A stretch of DNA of 64,000 nucleotides from JABLTI01 sp035528035 (GCA_035528035.1 DATKZI010000039.1:1-64000), one strand, 5' to 3'; positions 27,521 through 36,989 are shown, counted from the first letter of the stretch. Notes: generated from the letters alone by a model not told the origin. A program made the numbers and translations.

Positions 27521-27620
27521 TCACGTTTGGTCTTTTTTTCAATAAATACACTATTGAGTCTGTTTTAATAGATAAACATCTAACTATTTAAGTATTTATT
27601 TAAAGAAAACTTGAATTTGC

Positions 27621-27640
27621 AGTTCAAGAAAACTTGAACT
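27621..27640. promoter_or_regulatory. Inverted repeat in the divergent surface-protein/tldD promoter region
   Basis: AGTTCAAG (27621-27628) and CTTGAACT (27633-27640) are perfect inverse copies around AAAA. The unit AAGAAAACTTGAA occurs twice here (about 27603-27615 and 27626-27638), so CTTGAA/TTCAAG half-sites are repeated. The site lies about 100 bases from each start and could be an operator for both genes. Confidence 0.4.
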
Positions 27641-27741
27641 AACAAATAGAAGAAAAGTTCGTTTACATAGAAAAACTTTAGATATAAAAAAGAATTTTAG
27701 CGAGTGTTTAGAAGTAATGTAAGAGTCGGATATTGTGATCT

Positions 27742-29136
27742 ATGATGATGGATAAATTAGAAAAAATCATCAATTCAATTGAGCTAAAGAAAGGTGATTT
27801 TGTCGATATTCGATTACAGAAAGGGAGTGGTATTCTAATAACAATTCAAAATGGGCGACCTGAGCAAATAAATTATGAAGTGGAAAAAGGGGTTGGAGTT
27901 AGAGCACTAATTGATGGAGGATGGGGATTTGTTTCTACAGTAGGATTTAGTTTAGATGATATTGAAAAAACTTTGAAGAAAGCAATGAAAATTGCTGCTG
28001 CTACTGCTAAAAAAACCCAAGATAAAGGAATAATGCCTGAAGATTATGTTGTCGAAGGTAAATATGTAGCTGAGTTCAAGATAAATCCTCAAGATATTTC
28101 AATAGAAGAAAAGTACAAATTTGTTGAAGAATCTGAAAAAGTAATACGCGAATATTCAGATAAAATTGTTTCAACAAATTCATCTATGAAACAATGGCTT
28201 CAAAAGGAAATTATCATAAATACTCTTGGAACAAAAGTCGAAACTGAATATGGTAATCTAAATATTGCTAGTATGGCTACCTCTCGAGAAGGGGATATAA
28301 TGCAAAATGTCTATTCTGCACTAGGAACAACAAATGGTTGGGAAGAGATAACCAAATTAAATGTTATAGAAAGCGGAACAAAGCTTGCACAAAGAGCAAT
28401 TGAATTATTAGAAGCAAAAATTCCTCCTAGTGGAAAAGCAGACATAGTAATGGATCCCTCTCTTGTTGGTGTTTATGTCCATGAGTCTTTTGGTCATGCA
28501 GAAGAGGCTGATTCAGTTCTGGCAAAAGATTCCATCTTGGAAGGTAAAATGGGTGAAAAAATAGGTTCCGAATTGATTAATATTTATGATGATCCAACTA
28601 TCAAAGGATTAAGAGGTAGCTATTGTTATGATTCTGAAGGAACAAAAACTTGTAAGCGTCAATTAGTAAAAGAAGGTATGCAAGTGGGATATCTTCACTC
28701 TCTCGAAACAGCTACAAAAATGGGTACGCAACCAAATGGTGCTGCACGAGCTATGAATTTTAATTCACAACCAGCTGTAAGAATGGGGAATACCTATATT
28801 GATGTTGGTAATTATACTTTTGAGGAATTATTAGAAGAAATAAAAAATGGTGTTTATCTCGAGAATTCTTATGGAGGTTATGTTGATACAGCTAAAGGGG
28901 AATTTTATTTCACAACTCAAGGAGGTTATATTGTGAAAAATGGGGAATTAGCTGATCCTATACAAAATGTTAGTATGAGCGGTTTGTGTCTTGAAGTGCT
29001 TCAAAGAACTATTGCTGTTGGGAAGGATTTACGATTTGATTTTCCAGGAAGTTGTGGAAAGTTAGCTCAATGGATTCCTGTTCATGCTGGTGGGCCACCT
29101 ATTGCTGTCCGAGATATTGTAATAGGAGGACAATAA
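27742..29136 (+). CDS. tldD: TldD-type metalloprotease subunit
   Basis: TldD/TldE form a heterodimeric zinc protease that trims unfolded or modified peptides. This subunit carries the metal motif HESFGH (in VYVHESFGHAEEAD, about residue 247) and the C-terminal MSGLCLEVLQRTIAVGKD-type segment with CGKLAQWIPVHAGGPP. The length of 464 is normal. The start has three consecutive in-frame ATGs from 27742, so the exact first codon is uncertain by two residues. The tldE gene begins 3 bases after the stop. Confidence 0.95.
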   Translation: MMMDKLEKIINSIELKKGDFVDIRLQKGSGILITIQNGRPEQINYEVEKGVGVRALIDGGWGFVSTVGFSLDDIEKTLKKAMKIAAATAKKTQDKGIMPEDYVVEGKYVAEFKINPQDISIEEKYKFVEESEKVIREYSDKIVSTNSSMKQWLQKEIIINTLGTKVETEYGNLNIASMATSREGDIMQNVYSALGTTNGWEEITKLNVIESGTKLAQRAIELLEAKIPPSGKADIVMDPSLVGVYVHESFGHAEEADSVLAKDSILEGKMGEKIGSELINIYDDPTIKGLRGSYCYDSEGTKTCKRQLVKEGMQVGYLHSLETATKMGTQPNGAARAMNFNSQPAVRMGNTYIDVGNYTFEELLEEIKNGVYLENSYGGYVDTAKGEFYFTTQGGYIVKNGELADPIQNVSMSGLCLEVLQRTIAVGKDLRFDFPGSCGKLAQWIPVHAGGPPIAVRDIVIGGQ

Positions 29137-29139
29137 AAT

Positions 29140-30474
29140 ATGGGAGACTTCTATCAAAAAGTAATTAATATGGGCTTGAAAAAAGGAGCTGATCAGATAG
29201 AGCTTTTTGTATTAGATGGCTTTACAGATATTGTTCAATTAGAAAATAATGGTATTAAGACATCAGAGTCCAAAACAATTACAGGTATTGGAGTGAGAGC
29301 TTATAGCGATAAAGGATTAGGCATTGCTACTACTTCATTACTTGATGAAGATTCTATCAAGGAAATTGTCCTTAAAGCTGTAAAACTTAGCAAATTGTCT
29401 CCCCCTGACCCTTTATTTAAAACTTTACCAGGTCCTTTTGATTCCTATCCAAAAGTTGAAGGTTTATTTGATGACGAAATAATAAATCTCCCCGATGATA
29501 AATTAGCTGAAATGGCTATTGAAGCAATTGATTGTGCAAATGAAAAATACAATAATGTTATAGCAAGTGGTAATTTTACTAGAACATATGCTAGTGAAAC
29601 AATTTACAACAGCTTGGGTATAGAAAAAAGCCAAAACCTTAATTCACTTTCTGGTGTGATTTTTATTAAAGCACAAAAAAAAGATGATATCTCTACTTCA
29701 TGGGATTACCAAAAAACACGTAATTTGAATGATTTCAAACCAGATAAAATTGGACGAGAAGCAGCAAATAATGCTATTTCTTTATTGGGATCAAAGAAAA
29801 TCAAAACTACTGAATTACCTATAATCCTAGATTCTAGAAGCACTATGGATACATTGTCTTCTATAGTATCTAATGGTTTAGATGCTTATGAAGTAATATT
29901 AGGAACAGCTTATTTCAAGGATCATATTGGGGATCAAATTACTAATGAAGCAATTACTTTAATTGATAATCCTCTCTATCCTGGTGGTGTTGGATCAGCT
30001 ATTTTTGATGACGAAGGTGTTCCTCATTCTGAGCTTACATTAATTGAAAATGGCATAGCAAAAGCTTATTTTTCTAATTCATTTTGTGCAAATGTTTTAG
30101 GAATTCGAAATACTGGGCATGCCTCAAAAACTAGTTTAAGTAGTAAACCGCACCCAGATTTATCACAAATTCAAATAAAGCCAGGATCTTGGTCAATTGA
30201 TGAAATAATCTCTGAAACTAAAAAGGGTTTATATCTAAAAGATAGCTCTTTAGAAGCAACTTCTGGTTCTCAAAATATCTCCGTTTTAGTTGATCAGGGA
30301 TTTATGATCAAGAATGGTGAAATAGACCACCCTCTAAAAGAGACAATGGTTGGAACTACAGTTCTCAAATTGTTGAAAGATATAGATGCTATTTCAAAAG
30401 AAACATTCAATGAATCAGGTTCGATATCACCAATCATTAGAATTACCAAAGCTAAAATTGCTGGTGGAGAATAA
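29140..30474 (+). CDS. tldE: TldE/PmbA-type protease subunit
   Basis: This is the partner of TldD, with the same fold but without the HExxxH metal motif. Typical segments are TGIGVRAYSDKGLGIATTS near the N terminus, LPIILDSRSTMDTL, and GSQNISVLVDQGFMIKNGEI near the C terminus. In bacteria the pair matures microcin B17 and degrades CcdA; in archaea it is a peptidase. The 3-base spacing to tldD implies coupled translation. Confidence 0.93.
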   Translation: MGDFYQKVINMGLKKGADQIELFVLDGFTDIVQLENNGIKTSESKTITGIGVRAYSDKGLGIATTSLLDEDSIKEIVLKAVKLSKLSPPDPLFKTLPGPFDSYPKVEGLFDDEIINLPDDKLAEMAIEAIDCANEKYNNVIASGNFTRTYASETIYNSLGIEKSQNLNSLSGVIFIKAQKKDDISTSWDYQKTRNLNDFKPDKIGREAANNAISLLGSKKIKTTELPIILDSRSTMDTLSSIVSNGLDAYEVILGTAYFKDHIGDQITNEAITLIDNPLYPGGVGSAIFDDEGVPHSELTLIENGIAKAYFSNSFCANVLGIRNTGHASKTSLSSKPHPDLSQIQIKPGSWSIDEIISETKKGLYLKDSSLEATSGSQNISVLVDQGFMIKNGEIDHPLKETMVGTTVLKLLKDIDAISKETFNESGSISPIIRITKAKIAGGE

Positions 30475-30565
30475 AGTTCGATACATAATTAAAGTATTAA
30501 CTCTTTAATACTATTAAGTATAAGATTTTCATATAAATCAAATAATTATTTGGAAGTTAAAGAAA

Positions 30566-31258
30566 ATGCCAGAAGATAGCGCTTTTAGAATGTTGGGACC
30601 AATAATGACTGGTCCTTCAAGCTCTCATACTGCCGGTGCTGTGAGAATTGGTAGATCGGCTCGATTATTGTACGGAAAAGAACCCAAGAATGTTACAGTA
30701 TATTTTCATGGTTCATTCGCTGAAACTTGGAAAGGACATGGAAGTGATAAAGCAGTAATAGGTGGATTATTAGGATTTAAAACATTTGATGAGAGAATAA
30801 AAGAAGCTGATAAATATGCAAAAGAAGCTGGCATGATAGTTACCTTCGAGAAAATCAACCTTGGTAGAAGTTATCATCCAAATAGTATAAAAATAATAGT
30901 TGAACCTAATACTCCTGAATCTGTTAATTTAATTGCTGAATCAGTAGGTGGAGGAGATATAATTATTCGAGAGATTTTAGGTTATAAAATGGAAATAACA
31001 GGCGAACATGTTACAATTATTCTTAGGCATAGTGATTTTGTTGGAACTCTCTCGAAAATCACTGGTGGGATATCTCAATATGAGTTAAATATTGTTTCAC
31101 TAAGAAGTAAAGACATTCCTGAACAAAAAGAAGCTCTTACCACTGTTGAGATAAGCCAAAATTCCCCAGATGGTTTGCAAGAAACTTTGGAAAAAATAAA
31201 AGGTATGAAAATGGTTAGGATATTACCTAAAATATCTGAAGGCGAAGAGATGTTTTAA
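30566..31258 (+). CDS. sdaAB: L-serine dehydratase, beta subunit (with ACT domain)
   Basis: The N-terminal ~130 residues carry the beta-subunit signature GPIMTGPSSSHTAGAVRIGRSAR and HGSFAETWKGHGSDKAVIGGLLG. An ACT-type domain follows (about 148-225, HVTIILRHSDFVGTLSKITGG) and probably binds serine or a related amino acid. With the alpha subunit it converts L-serine to pyruvate and ammonia using a [4Fe-4S] cluster. The alpha gene is not adjacent; it begins about 3.4 kb downstream. A GGAAG precedes the ATG. Confidence 0.93.
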   Translation: MPEDSAFRMLGPIMTGPSSSHTAGAVRIGRSARLLYGKEPKNVTVYFHGSFAETWKGHGSDKAVIGGLLGFKTFDERIKEADKYAKEAGMIVTFEKINLGRSYHPNSIKIIVEPNTPESVNLIAESVGGGDIIIREILGYKMEITGEHVTIILRHSDFVGTLSKITGGISQYELNIVSLRSKDIPEQKEALTTVEISQNSPDGLQETLEKIKGMKMVRILPKISEGEEMF

Positions 31259-31330
31259 TCTCTTTTCTAACATTTTTATGTAAAAATTGTTAGATATATA
31301 GTCTATGAAAAATAAGATTTTAAATTAATA

Positions 31331-33091
31331 CTATACTTTCCATTTCTGATTGTCATAATTATATAGTTCATGAAAAGGAATAAATCGACTCTCTTGTAAT
31401 CGAATTGTATAAAACAAGGATTCTAAACCATTCTTATCAAGGACTTGTTTAATAAGATTTGAAATGGGATGTGTATGATTAAGTCCAGGAATAATATATA
31501 TCTCTCGATCAGCAATTTTTATCTGTGCTAAAAATGAGAACTTTTGTAATTGTTGAATTGTTTCAGTTAGAGTTTTCCTATAATCTTTATTCAATGTGGG
31601 AATTTCAAAGATAAGCACATCGGGAGCTCGTGGAGCAAAACTTCGAATGAAAAAGACATAGGTAAGCAATCCCTTTTTCAATGCTCGTATCTCTAATTGA
31701 TTTAATAAAACTGAACCTGCTAGATTATCATTAACATCAATATTGTTTATTTTGTAAAGATGTGGTAATTCAGCCACAAATACGTTATAACCTTGTTTCA
31801 ATAAATATTTACTTCGTAAAATGGATAGAAAATAAAGTAAATTATAATCAACGGTTTGATCTTCATCATCAAATTCTAAAGAGAAATTTTCTATCTTTTC
31901 ATGAGCAGTTGTTATAGGAATAAGCTCCTTTATTTCATCTTTATTTAGTAAGAGCTTCTGGAAATAGTCTAAGGTAGGATTTATAGAACTATGAGTAATT
32001 GTTCCATATTGAAAGCGTTCTCTTATTTGTTGAATATTAAAGTCAACAATTTCATTTTTATTCATTAATTTTGTCAATTTTGCATTTAATTGTTCACTAA
32101 CTAAATGTGGGCAGATTAATGATGGACAATAGATTATTTTGTAAAGGTCTGATTCACCAATATAAACAGATTTATTGTATGGGATTTTTGAAACAAGATT
32201 ATAGACATCATCAAAATTCCCATCTTTTATTATTACTTTTAGGAAATAATCATGTAATTTTAATTGATCAGAATTAATAATTGGTCGCCAAATAACAATG
32301 TATTTTTCGAGTATAGAACGGAATTGTTTTCGAATAGAATTTGGATGTAAATTTAGTATTTCTGCGATGCTTTCAGCATTTGCATCTTTATGATTTAATT
32401 TTGTTAATAATTCAAGGGTTGGTAATAATCTTTTACTAAGAACAATGGGGGCAATTACATCTAAATCTGATATGTAGCTAAAGGTCCATTTTCTAAATTC
32501 TTGAAAAATTTCACTTTCAGATAATTTTTGTAAATGTTTTAATTCATAGAATTTTGCAAAAGCTTTTTCGAATAATATATTTTTAATGAAAAGAATATTT
32601 GAAATATTATCAAATTGCAAGTAATGTTTACCTGCAATATCTTCTTCTTGATATATTCGATGATTTACTGCTTTAATCATTGGATTGTCTAAAGTTTTGA
32701 TTAAAAAGAAATGTTTTATCCAAAGTATCGTTATTATGTTTAATATTGCCTCATCTGTATCTGTTAATGTTTCTTCAAAAAAATTAACTAAACTTTCTTT
32801 TACTATTAAAAAATACATCAGATATGATGTTGATCTTGTTTTTAATGTATCTATTAACCATTCCCCTAAAATAATTTCATTCTTTGTTCTTTTTATTCCT
32901 AAAGTTACCCCAAATGATTGATCAAGGGGTTGAATTAAAAAATTATTAGTTGGTAAAATTTTTTTTAATTTTAATTTTAGTGCATTGAATTGTATTGCTT
33001 CTGTTAAAAGAGAATTAAGTATATTACATATATCATTATGGTCAGTCAAATTACTGATATTTTTTATTTTCTCTTTTAAATTCTCTATCAT
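31331..33091 (-). CDS. Large protein with central helix-turn-helix, unknown family
   Basis: This 586-residue protein has no family I can name. A helix-turn-helix-like segment lies near residues 245-270 (DANAESIAEILNLHPNSIRKQFRSIL), followed by a region that could be a wing (KYIVIWRPIINSDQLKLHDYF). The remaining parts mix helices and strands without visible enzymatic motifs. It interrupts the sdaAB-sdaAA order on the opposite strand. Its A+T content is high even for this window (many AAT, ATT, TTT codons), which could indicate later arrival. Confidence 0.6.
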   Translation of the reverse strand: MIENLKEKIKNISNLTDHNDICNILNSLLTEAIQFNALKLKLKKILPTNNFLIQPLDQSFGVTLGIKRTKNEIILGEWLIDTLKTRSTSYLMYFLIVKESLVNFFEETLTDTDEAILNIITILWIKHFFLIKTLDNPMIKAVNHRIYQEEDIAGKHYLQFDNISNILFIKNILFEKAFAKFYELKHLQKLSESEIFQEFRKWTFSYISDLDVIAPIVLSKRLLPTLELLTKLNHKDANAESIAEILNLHPNSIRKQFRSILEKYIVIWRPIINSDQLKLHDYFLKVIIKDGNFDDVYNLVSKIPYNKSVYIGESDLYKIIYCPSLICPHLVSEQLNAKLTKLMNKNEIVDFNIQQIRERFQYGTITHSSINPTLDYFQKLLLNKDEIKELIPITTAHEKIENFSLEFDDEDQTVDYNLLYFLSILRSKYLLKQGYNVFVAELPHLYKINNIDVNDNLAGSVLLNQLEIRALKKGLLTYVFFIRSFAPRAPDVLIFEIPTLNKDYRKTLTETIQQLQKFSFLAQIKIADREIYIIPGLNHTHPISNLIKQVLDKNGLESLFYTIRLQESRFIPFHELYNYDNQKWKV

Positions 33092-33446
33092 AGTAATTTT
33101 TCCAGATTATTTTTTTTAGTTTGTTATCCTATTTTTACTTTACATTTATAAGATTATATTAAATTCACCTTTATTATAACACTAAATACATTAAATGTAT
33201 CCAAAAAAGTGTTTAAATCTGTTAAAAAATCTATTAATAAAAATTCGTTATTCTAAGAATCAAAAAAAACATTATTTAAGCTTTTAAAATATAAAAAAAT
33301 AATTTTTAAACCTCTCAAAATTGTTCTAGACAATATAAATAGCACATTAGCACATTAGTTAAATTAACTCAAATAAATTTTATAACCTTTTAGAAGAAAT
33401 GCAAAACAACCATAGGATTATGGTAGTAATTGTCGAGGTTTAAAAA
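33092..33446. other. AT-rich 355-base intergenic region
   Basis: No gene is visible. It must hold promoters for the minus-strand 586-residue gene and for the small peptide gene at 33447. It contains one copy of AAAAAAGTGTTTAAATCT (33203-33220), a possible TATA box TATAAAT (33334-33340), and a tandem AGCACATT repeat (33341-33356). Confidence 0.55.
33334..33340 (+). promoter_or_regulatory. possible TATA box for the small peptide gene
   Basis: TATAAAT lies about 107 bases before the ATG of the 49-residue peptide and immediately before two tandem copies of AGCACATT (33341-33356). The arrangement could be a TATA box followed by a repeated operator at the transcription start. In DNA this AT-rich the match is weak evidence. 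Confidence 0.3.
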
Positions 33447-33596
33447 ATGAAGAAAATAAATACAAAAGTAGCAAAAGTGGTCGTTACATTATTGACCATA
33501 TTAATAGCAGGTGGAGCTTCTTTAGCTATTAAAGAAGGATTTGGTGATCCTGACACAGGTACAGGAACAGGCGCTGATGACACAGGCTTAGTTTAA
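33447..33596 (+). CDS. 49-residue secreted or membrane-anchored peptide
   Basis: This short frame encodes a lysine-rich start (MKKINTKVAK), one hydrophobic helix of about 18 residues (VVVTLLTILIAGGASLAI), and a small Gly/Asp/Thr tail (DPDTGTGTGADDTGLV). That is the shape of a signal-anchored peptide with a short acidic outer tail, or of a secreted peptide precursor. A GAGG lies near the start (33435-33438), about 8 bases away, and a strong terminator follows at 33653. Both support a real gene despite its length. Function unknown. Confidence 0.6.
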   Translation: MKKINTKVAKVVVTLLTILIAGGASLAIKEGFGDPDTGTGTGADDTGLV

Positions 33597-34076
33597 AATA
33601 AAAATGTAGTATAACATGAATTTGTATAAATAAATAAAAAATTAGTTTGCATGAGAGGTGAGTTTTCTCTCACTCTCTTTTTATTATTTTAATTTTCTAT
33701 GAGTTATAATCGAAAAAAAAAAAAATCATATTTAATTTTCACCATTTTAGAATTTTTAGATAAGCTTTTCATTAAAATTACTTGTAAAATCATATAACTT
33801 AATATGTATTCTTACAATTCAATCATAAAATAAAGATGAGACAAATATAAGAAAAACCATTTGAGATTATAAAAAAGTGTTTAAATCTTTGCTCAAAAAA
33901 ATCATTTATTTTTATGGTTTTTTAAAATTTAAAAAAAGCTATTCTTGGCGCTTAAAAAAATGAAATTGACTTTTTAATGCACCATACCTTTTTTTCAATA
34001 ATCTAAATATGGTTCCATTGTTAATGATAATAAGAGATTAAATACCATTAGAATTAAACGTTGGAGATTAAATTAA
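33597..34076. other. AT-rich 480-base intergenic region
   Basis: Apart from the terminator at 33653, I see no gene. The second copy of the 18-base element AAAAAAGTGTTTAAATCT lies at 33871-33888 and could be a BRE/TATA promoter. A GGAG at about 34062 belongs to the response-regulator gene. Confidence 0.5.
33653..33690 (+). terminator. terminator after the small peptide gene
   Basis: GAGAGGTGAG (33653-33662) pairs with CTCACTCTC (33669-33677) with one bulged G and a six-base loop. TTTTTATTATTTTAATTTT follows. It lies 57 bases past the peptide stop codon and fits as the end of a short monocistronic transcript. Confidence 0.6.
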
Positions 34077-34457
34077 GTGAAAATCTTACTTGCTGAGGAT
34101 GATAAAAAAACAAGAACTTTATTTAAAGAGATTTTACTGCGAGAAGGATATGAAGTAATAGAAGCTTCTACAGGAAAAGAAGCAATTCACAAATATGAAA
34201 ATGTTATGCAGAAACCTGAAATTATTGTTTTGGATCATCATATGCCTCAAATGTCAGGCCTAAAAGTAACTGAAGAAATACTTCGACGAAATTCTGAGGT
34301 AAAAATCTTCATCCTAACAAGTGATTCAACTATTGATTTGAATGGTTTCTCAGGAGAAAGAATTACCCTTAAAAGAAAACCACTTAGTTGTCAAGACTTT
34401 CTCCATGAGATCAACAAAATTGTTCAAACAGGAATTATAGGAAAAATCGAACAATGA
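34077..34457 (+). CDS. Stand-alone response-regulator receiver domain
   Basis: The protein is a single CheY-like receiver domain of 126 residues. The acidic pair D8/D9, phospho-acceptor D53 (VLDHHMP), T81 and K101-P102 are all in place. No output domain follows, so signalling must be by protein contact. The start is GTG, preceded by TTGGAG. A GAF/HisKA-like protein lies about 2.5 kb away (36990-37778, opposite strand) and could be a partner. Receiver domains and kinases are patchily distributed in archaea and often acquired from bacteria. Confidence 0.9.
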   Translation: MKILLAEDDKKTRTLFKEILLREGYEVIEASTGKEAIHKYENVMQKPEIIVLDHHMPQMSGLKVTEEILRRNSEVKIFILTSDSTIDLNGFSGERITLKRKPLSCQDFLHEINKIVQTGIIGKIEQ

Positions 34458-34484
34458 ACTGATCCAGGAAAAAGAAATGGGTAT

Positions 34485-34540
34485 AGATTAGAAGTAGTAA
34501 CAGAAAGTTCTATTTCTAATCTCAAATTTTCATCTATTTT
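34485..34540 (+). terminator. hairpin terminator after the receiver-domain gene
   Basis: A 13-bp stem with one G-U pair forms between 34485-34497 (AGATTAGAAGTAG) and 34510-34522 (CTATTTCTAATCT), with a 12-base loop. T-rich DNA follows. It separates the receiver gene from sdaAA. Confidence 0.5.
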
Positions 34541-34699
34541 TAAAACCTTTTTTAGCCTGACTGCCTATATAGTTAATTTTGGTAGCTTATCCTAATAAAT
34601 AATCAAAAGGTTTTGAGATTAATCCAAAACATTGAAAGGAGTATAAATAAGTAATTGATATATTGTTAAAATAGATATTAAAGTAGGATGTTGTGAATA

Positions 34700-35605
34700 A
34701 TGACCATTGATAGTGTTGAGCCCTTTTTAATTAAAGCAAAAAATGAAAATAAGACTCTTGGACAAATAATGATAGAACATGAAGCAGAAATTCAGGAAAC
34801 AGAACCTGAGAAAGTTATTACTGCTATGAAGAGGATTTGGATTGTTATGGTAGATTCAATTATTCGTGGAGTTAAAATAGACCAAAAATCTCCAAGTGGT
34901 ATGAGTGGAGGAAACGCTAAAAAAATCCTTGAGAGGGAAAAGAAAGGAAAAACGCTATCAGGATCTCAGATACTCAAAGTTGCAGCAAGAGCGATTGGTG
35001 TAGGTGAATATAATTCTTCAATGGGAACAATTGTTGCAGCTCCTACAGCAGGTTCAGCTGGGGTAGTACCAGCGGTTGTTTATACAGTAGCTGAAACTTG
35101 TAAAGCTCCCGAAGAAGCAATAATTCGTGGTTTATTTGCTTCAGCACTAATTGGCTTAGTTTGTGATGCTAAAGCTTCTACAAGTGGTTCTGAACATGGG
35201 TGTCAAGCTGAAATCGGTGTTTCTGCTGCAATGGCTTCTGCAGCAGCTGTAGAAATTGCAGGTGGTACAGCTGAACAAGCAGTTAATGCTGCTGCTTTGA
35301 CATTAAAAAATACCTTAGGATTAGCATGTGACCCAGTAGCTGGTTTAGTTGAAGTGCCTTGTATCAAACGTAATGGTCTATTAGCTGCAGAAGCTATGAT
35401 TGCTGCTGATTTATCTTTATGTGGTGTAGAAAGTATTATTCCCTTTGATGATGTTGTTTCAGCAATGGATGAAATAGGACAAATGCTTCCAACAGCGATT
35501 AAAGAAACTTCAGAAGGTGGACTTGCAACAACAAAAACAGGCCGTGGTTATAAGAATTGGCTTAAAAGAACAGGTTTACATCAAATGAGTGGTGATGAAG
35601 AGTAA
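34700..35605 (+). CDS. sdaAA: L-serine dehydratase, alpha subunit
   Basis: This is the iron-sulfur catalytic subunit. It has GTIVAAPTAGSAGVVPAVVYT, then SGSEHGCQAEIGVSAAMASAAAVEIAGGT, LGLACDPVAGLVEVPCIKRNG and a C-terminal PTAIKETSEGGLATTKTG segment. Three cysteines (HGCQAE, ACDPV, PCIKRN) match the [4Fe-4S] ligands of the family; the fourth position is taken by the substrate. The 301-residue length is normal. It is separated from its beta partner by three unrelated genes. Confidence 0.95.
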   Translation: MTIDSVEPFLIKAKNENKTLGQIMIEHEAEIQETEPEKVITAMKRIWIVMVDSIIRGVKIDQKSPSGMSGGNAKKILEREKKGKTLSGSQILKVAARAIGVGEYNSSMGTIVAAPTAGSAGVVPAVVYTVAETCKAPEEAIIRGLFASALIGLVCDAKASTSGSEHGCQAEIGVSAAMASAAAVEIAGGTAEQAVNAAALTLKNTLGLACDPVAGLVEVPCIKRNGLLAAEAMIAADLSLCGVESIIPFDDVVSAMDEIGQMLPTAIKETSEGGLATTKTGRGYKNWLKRTGLHQMSGDEE

Positions 35606-35615
35606 AAATTTTTTT

Positions 35616-36872
35616 TTACTCTTTACTATATGCTTTACTTAAAAGGCTTAGAGTATCACTCAAATCACTATATTTTCTTTTGACTATTTTTTGAATTAAT
35701 TCAGTATAATAGTCGTTAACTTTGCTATCACCATATTCAATTTTCTTCAAAAATTGATTGATTTCAAAAAGTATATCTAGGAATTCTTTTGAAACATCTC
35801 TAATTTCTCGAGTAAATTTAATTATTTCTTTTTGAAGATTGATTATATTTTTAGCATCTTTACTTTCAAGAAATAATGAGATTAATTGAGCAAAATCACT
35901 CATTGCTTTCTTTTCAGCCATAACCTTCAAATTGAATCCCTTAAGGCCTGAGTGAAGCAATTCCATGGTTTTTATCTTGTTATATTCTTCATAATTAAAT
36001 GATTCAATAATTTTTAATGTCTGTTCTTTAATGATGTTATTTATTTTGATTTTCCGTAAATCTTCTAACATATGTTCTTTAATTAATTCTGAAATATCAC
36101 TTCGCATTTCAACTGCAATGGAATTAATTAGTAAAGCAATATACTTGAAAATGCAATCTTCAATTCGTTCTTCCCAGTATAAAAGATTAGCAGTAGATAT
36201 TGCTTCTTTATACTCAAATTCAATATTCTTTAAACTAATTTCGAAAAATCCTTCGGAAATAGCTTTTACCAATTCAGAATTTTTTAATCTTACAATATAC
36301 ATGGTAGCTATTCTTAATAAATTCCATAATATCCTATGGAAAGCTTTTTCTTGATTCAATTTATCAACAAGCATTTCAGGAGCTAATTTTTCTTTTAATT
36401 CAGGTCTTAATTCCGCTGCTTGAAAAACCATTTTAATTATAAAATCTTGAGTATTTTTACCTGCTAATTCAATGCCTCTAACAAGACCTAATATTTCGTA
36501 AAATGTTAATGTTTCTCCAGAGTCAACTTTGTTAAGGATATCATATTCATAGTGTTGAAGAGCTTTTTTTATTTCTTTTGTTTCTAAATGTTCAATAATT
36601 AACCCAAAATTATTAATTATTAGATTAGTGAAAATAGTAGATGCTCCTCTAAGAAATGATTCAAATTCTGGAATAACATAAGCACTTTTCTTTTTAATTA
36701 AACGTCCAGAAGAATTAATATCTTTAACTAGGGATAGGTCCAAGGCAACGGATTCAGAATTTGTAAGCTCCATTCTTGCTAATTTTTCACTATAGATTTT
36801 TTTTATAACACCTATTTCTACGTTGTTTTCGTTAAGTATGACCGTACCGCTATCAGCTTTTTCTTGACTCAT
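35616..36872 (-). CDS. Helical protein of unknown function with possible PRC-like N terminus
   Basis: Residues ~8-65 form a short beta-rich start (GTVILNENNVEIGVIKKIYSEKL) that loosely recalls a PRC-barrel. The remaining ~350 residues are almost entirely helical with frequent charged residues and no visible enzymatic motif or membrane segment. I do not recognise a family. It converges on sdaAA with a 10-base gap and lies next to the GAF/HisKA-like gene on the same strand, so a shared signalling role is possible but unproven. Confidence 0.55.
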   Translation of the reverse strand: MSQEKADSGTVILNENNVEIGVIKKIYSEKLARMELTNSESVALDLSLVKDINSSGRLIKKKSAYVIPEFESFLRGASTIFTNLIINNFGLIIEHLETKEIKKALQHYEYDILNKVDSGETLTFYEILGLVRGIELAGKNTQDFIIKMVFQAAELRPELKEKLAPEMLVDKLNQEKAFHRILWNLLRIATMYIVRLKNSELVKAISEGFFEISLKNIEFEYKEAISTANLLYWEERIEDCIFKYIALLINSIAVEMRSDISELIKEHMLEDLRKIKINNIIKEQTLKIIESFNYEEYNKIKTMELLHSGLKGFNLKVMAEKKAMSDFAQLISLFLESKDAKNIINLQKEIIKFTREIRDVSKEFLDILFEINQFLKKIEYGDSKVNDYYTELIQKIVKRKYSDLSDTLSLLSKAYSKE

Positions 36873-36989
36873 GTCTTTGACCTCTTAGCTTTCAACTATC
36901 TCACTATTTATAATCGTAATCTATGTAATCAATATTAGTGTAAATTTGAGATAAACAGAATTTCTCATGGAATCCTAAAAAATCTTTCT

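Noticed and set aside
31331..33091. Transposase or IS element interrupting the serine dehydratase genes
   Set aside because: No DDE or HUH motif and no terminal inverted repeats or target duplication are visible around the gene.
33341..33356. Start of a CRISPR-like repeat (tandem AGCACATT)
   Set aside because: Only two 8-base copies in direct tandem without spacers; no cas genes nearby.
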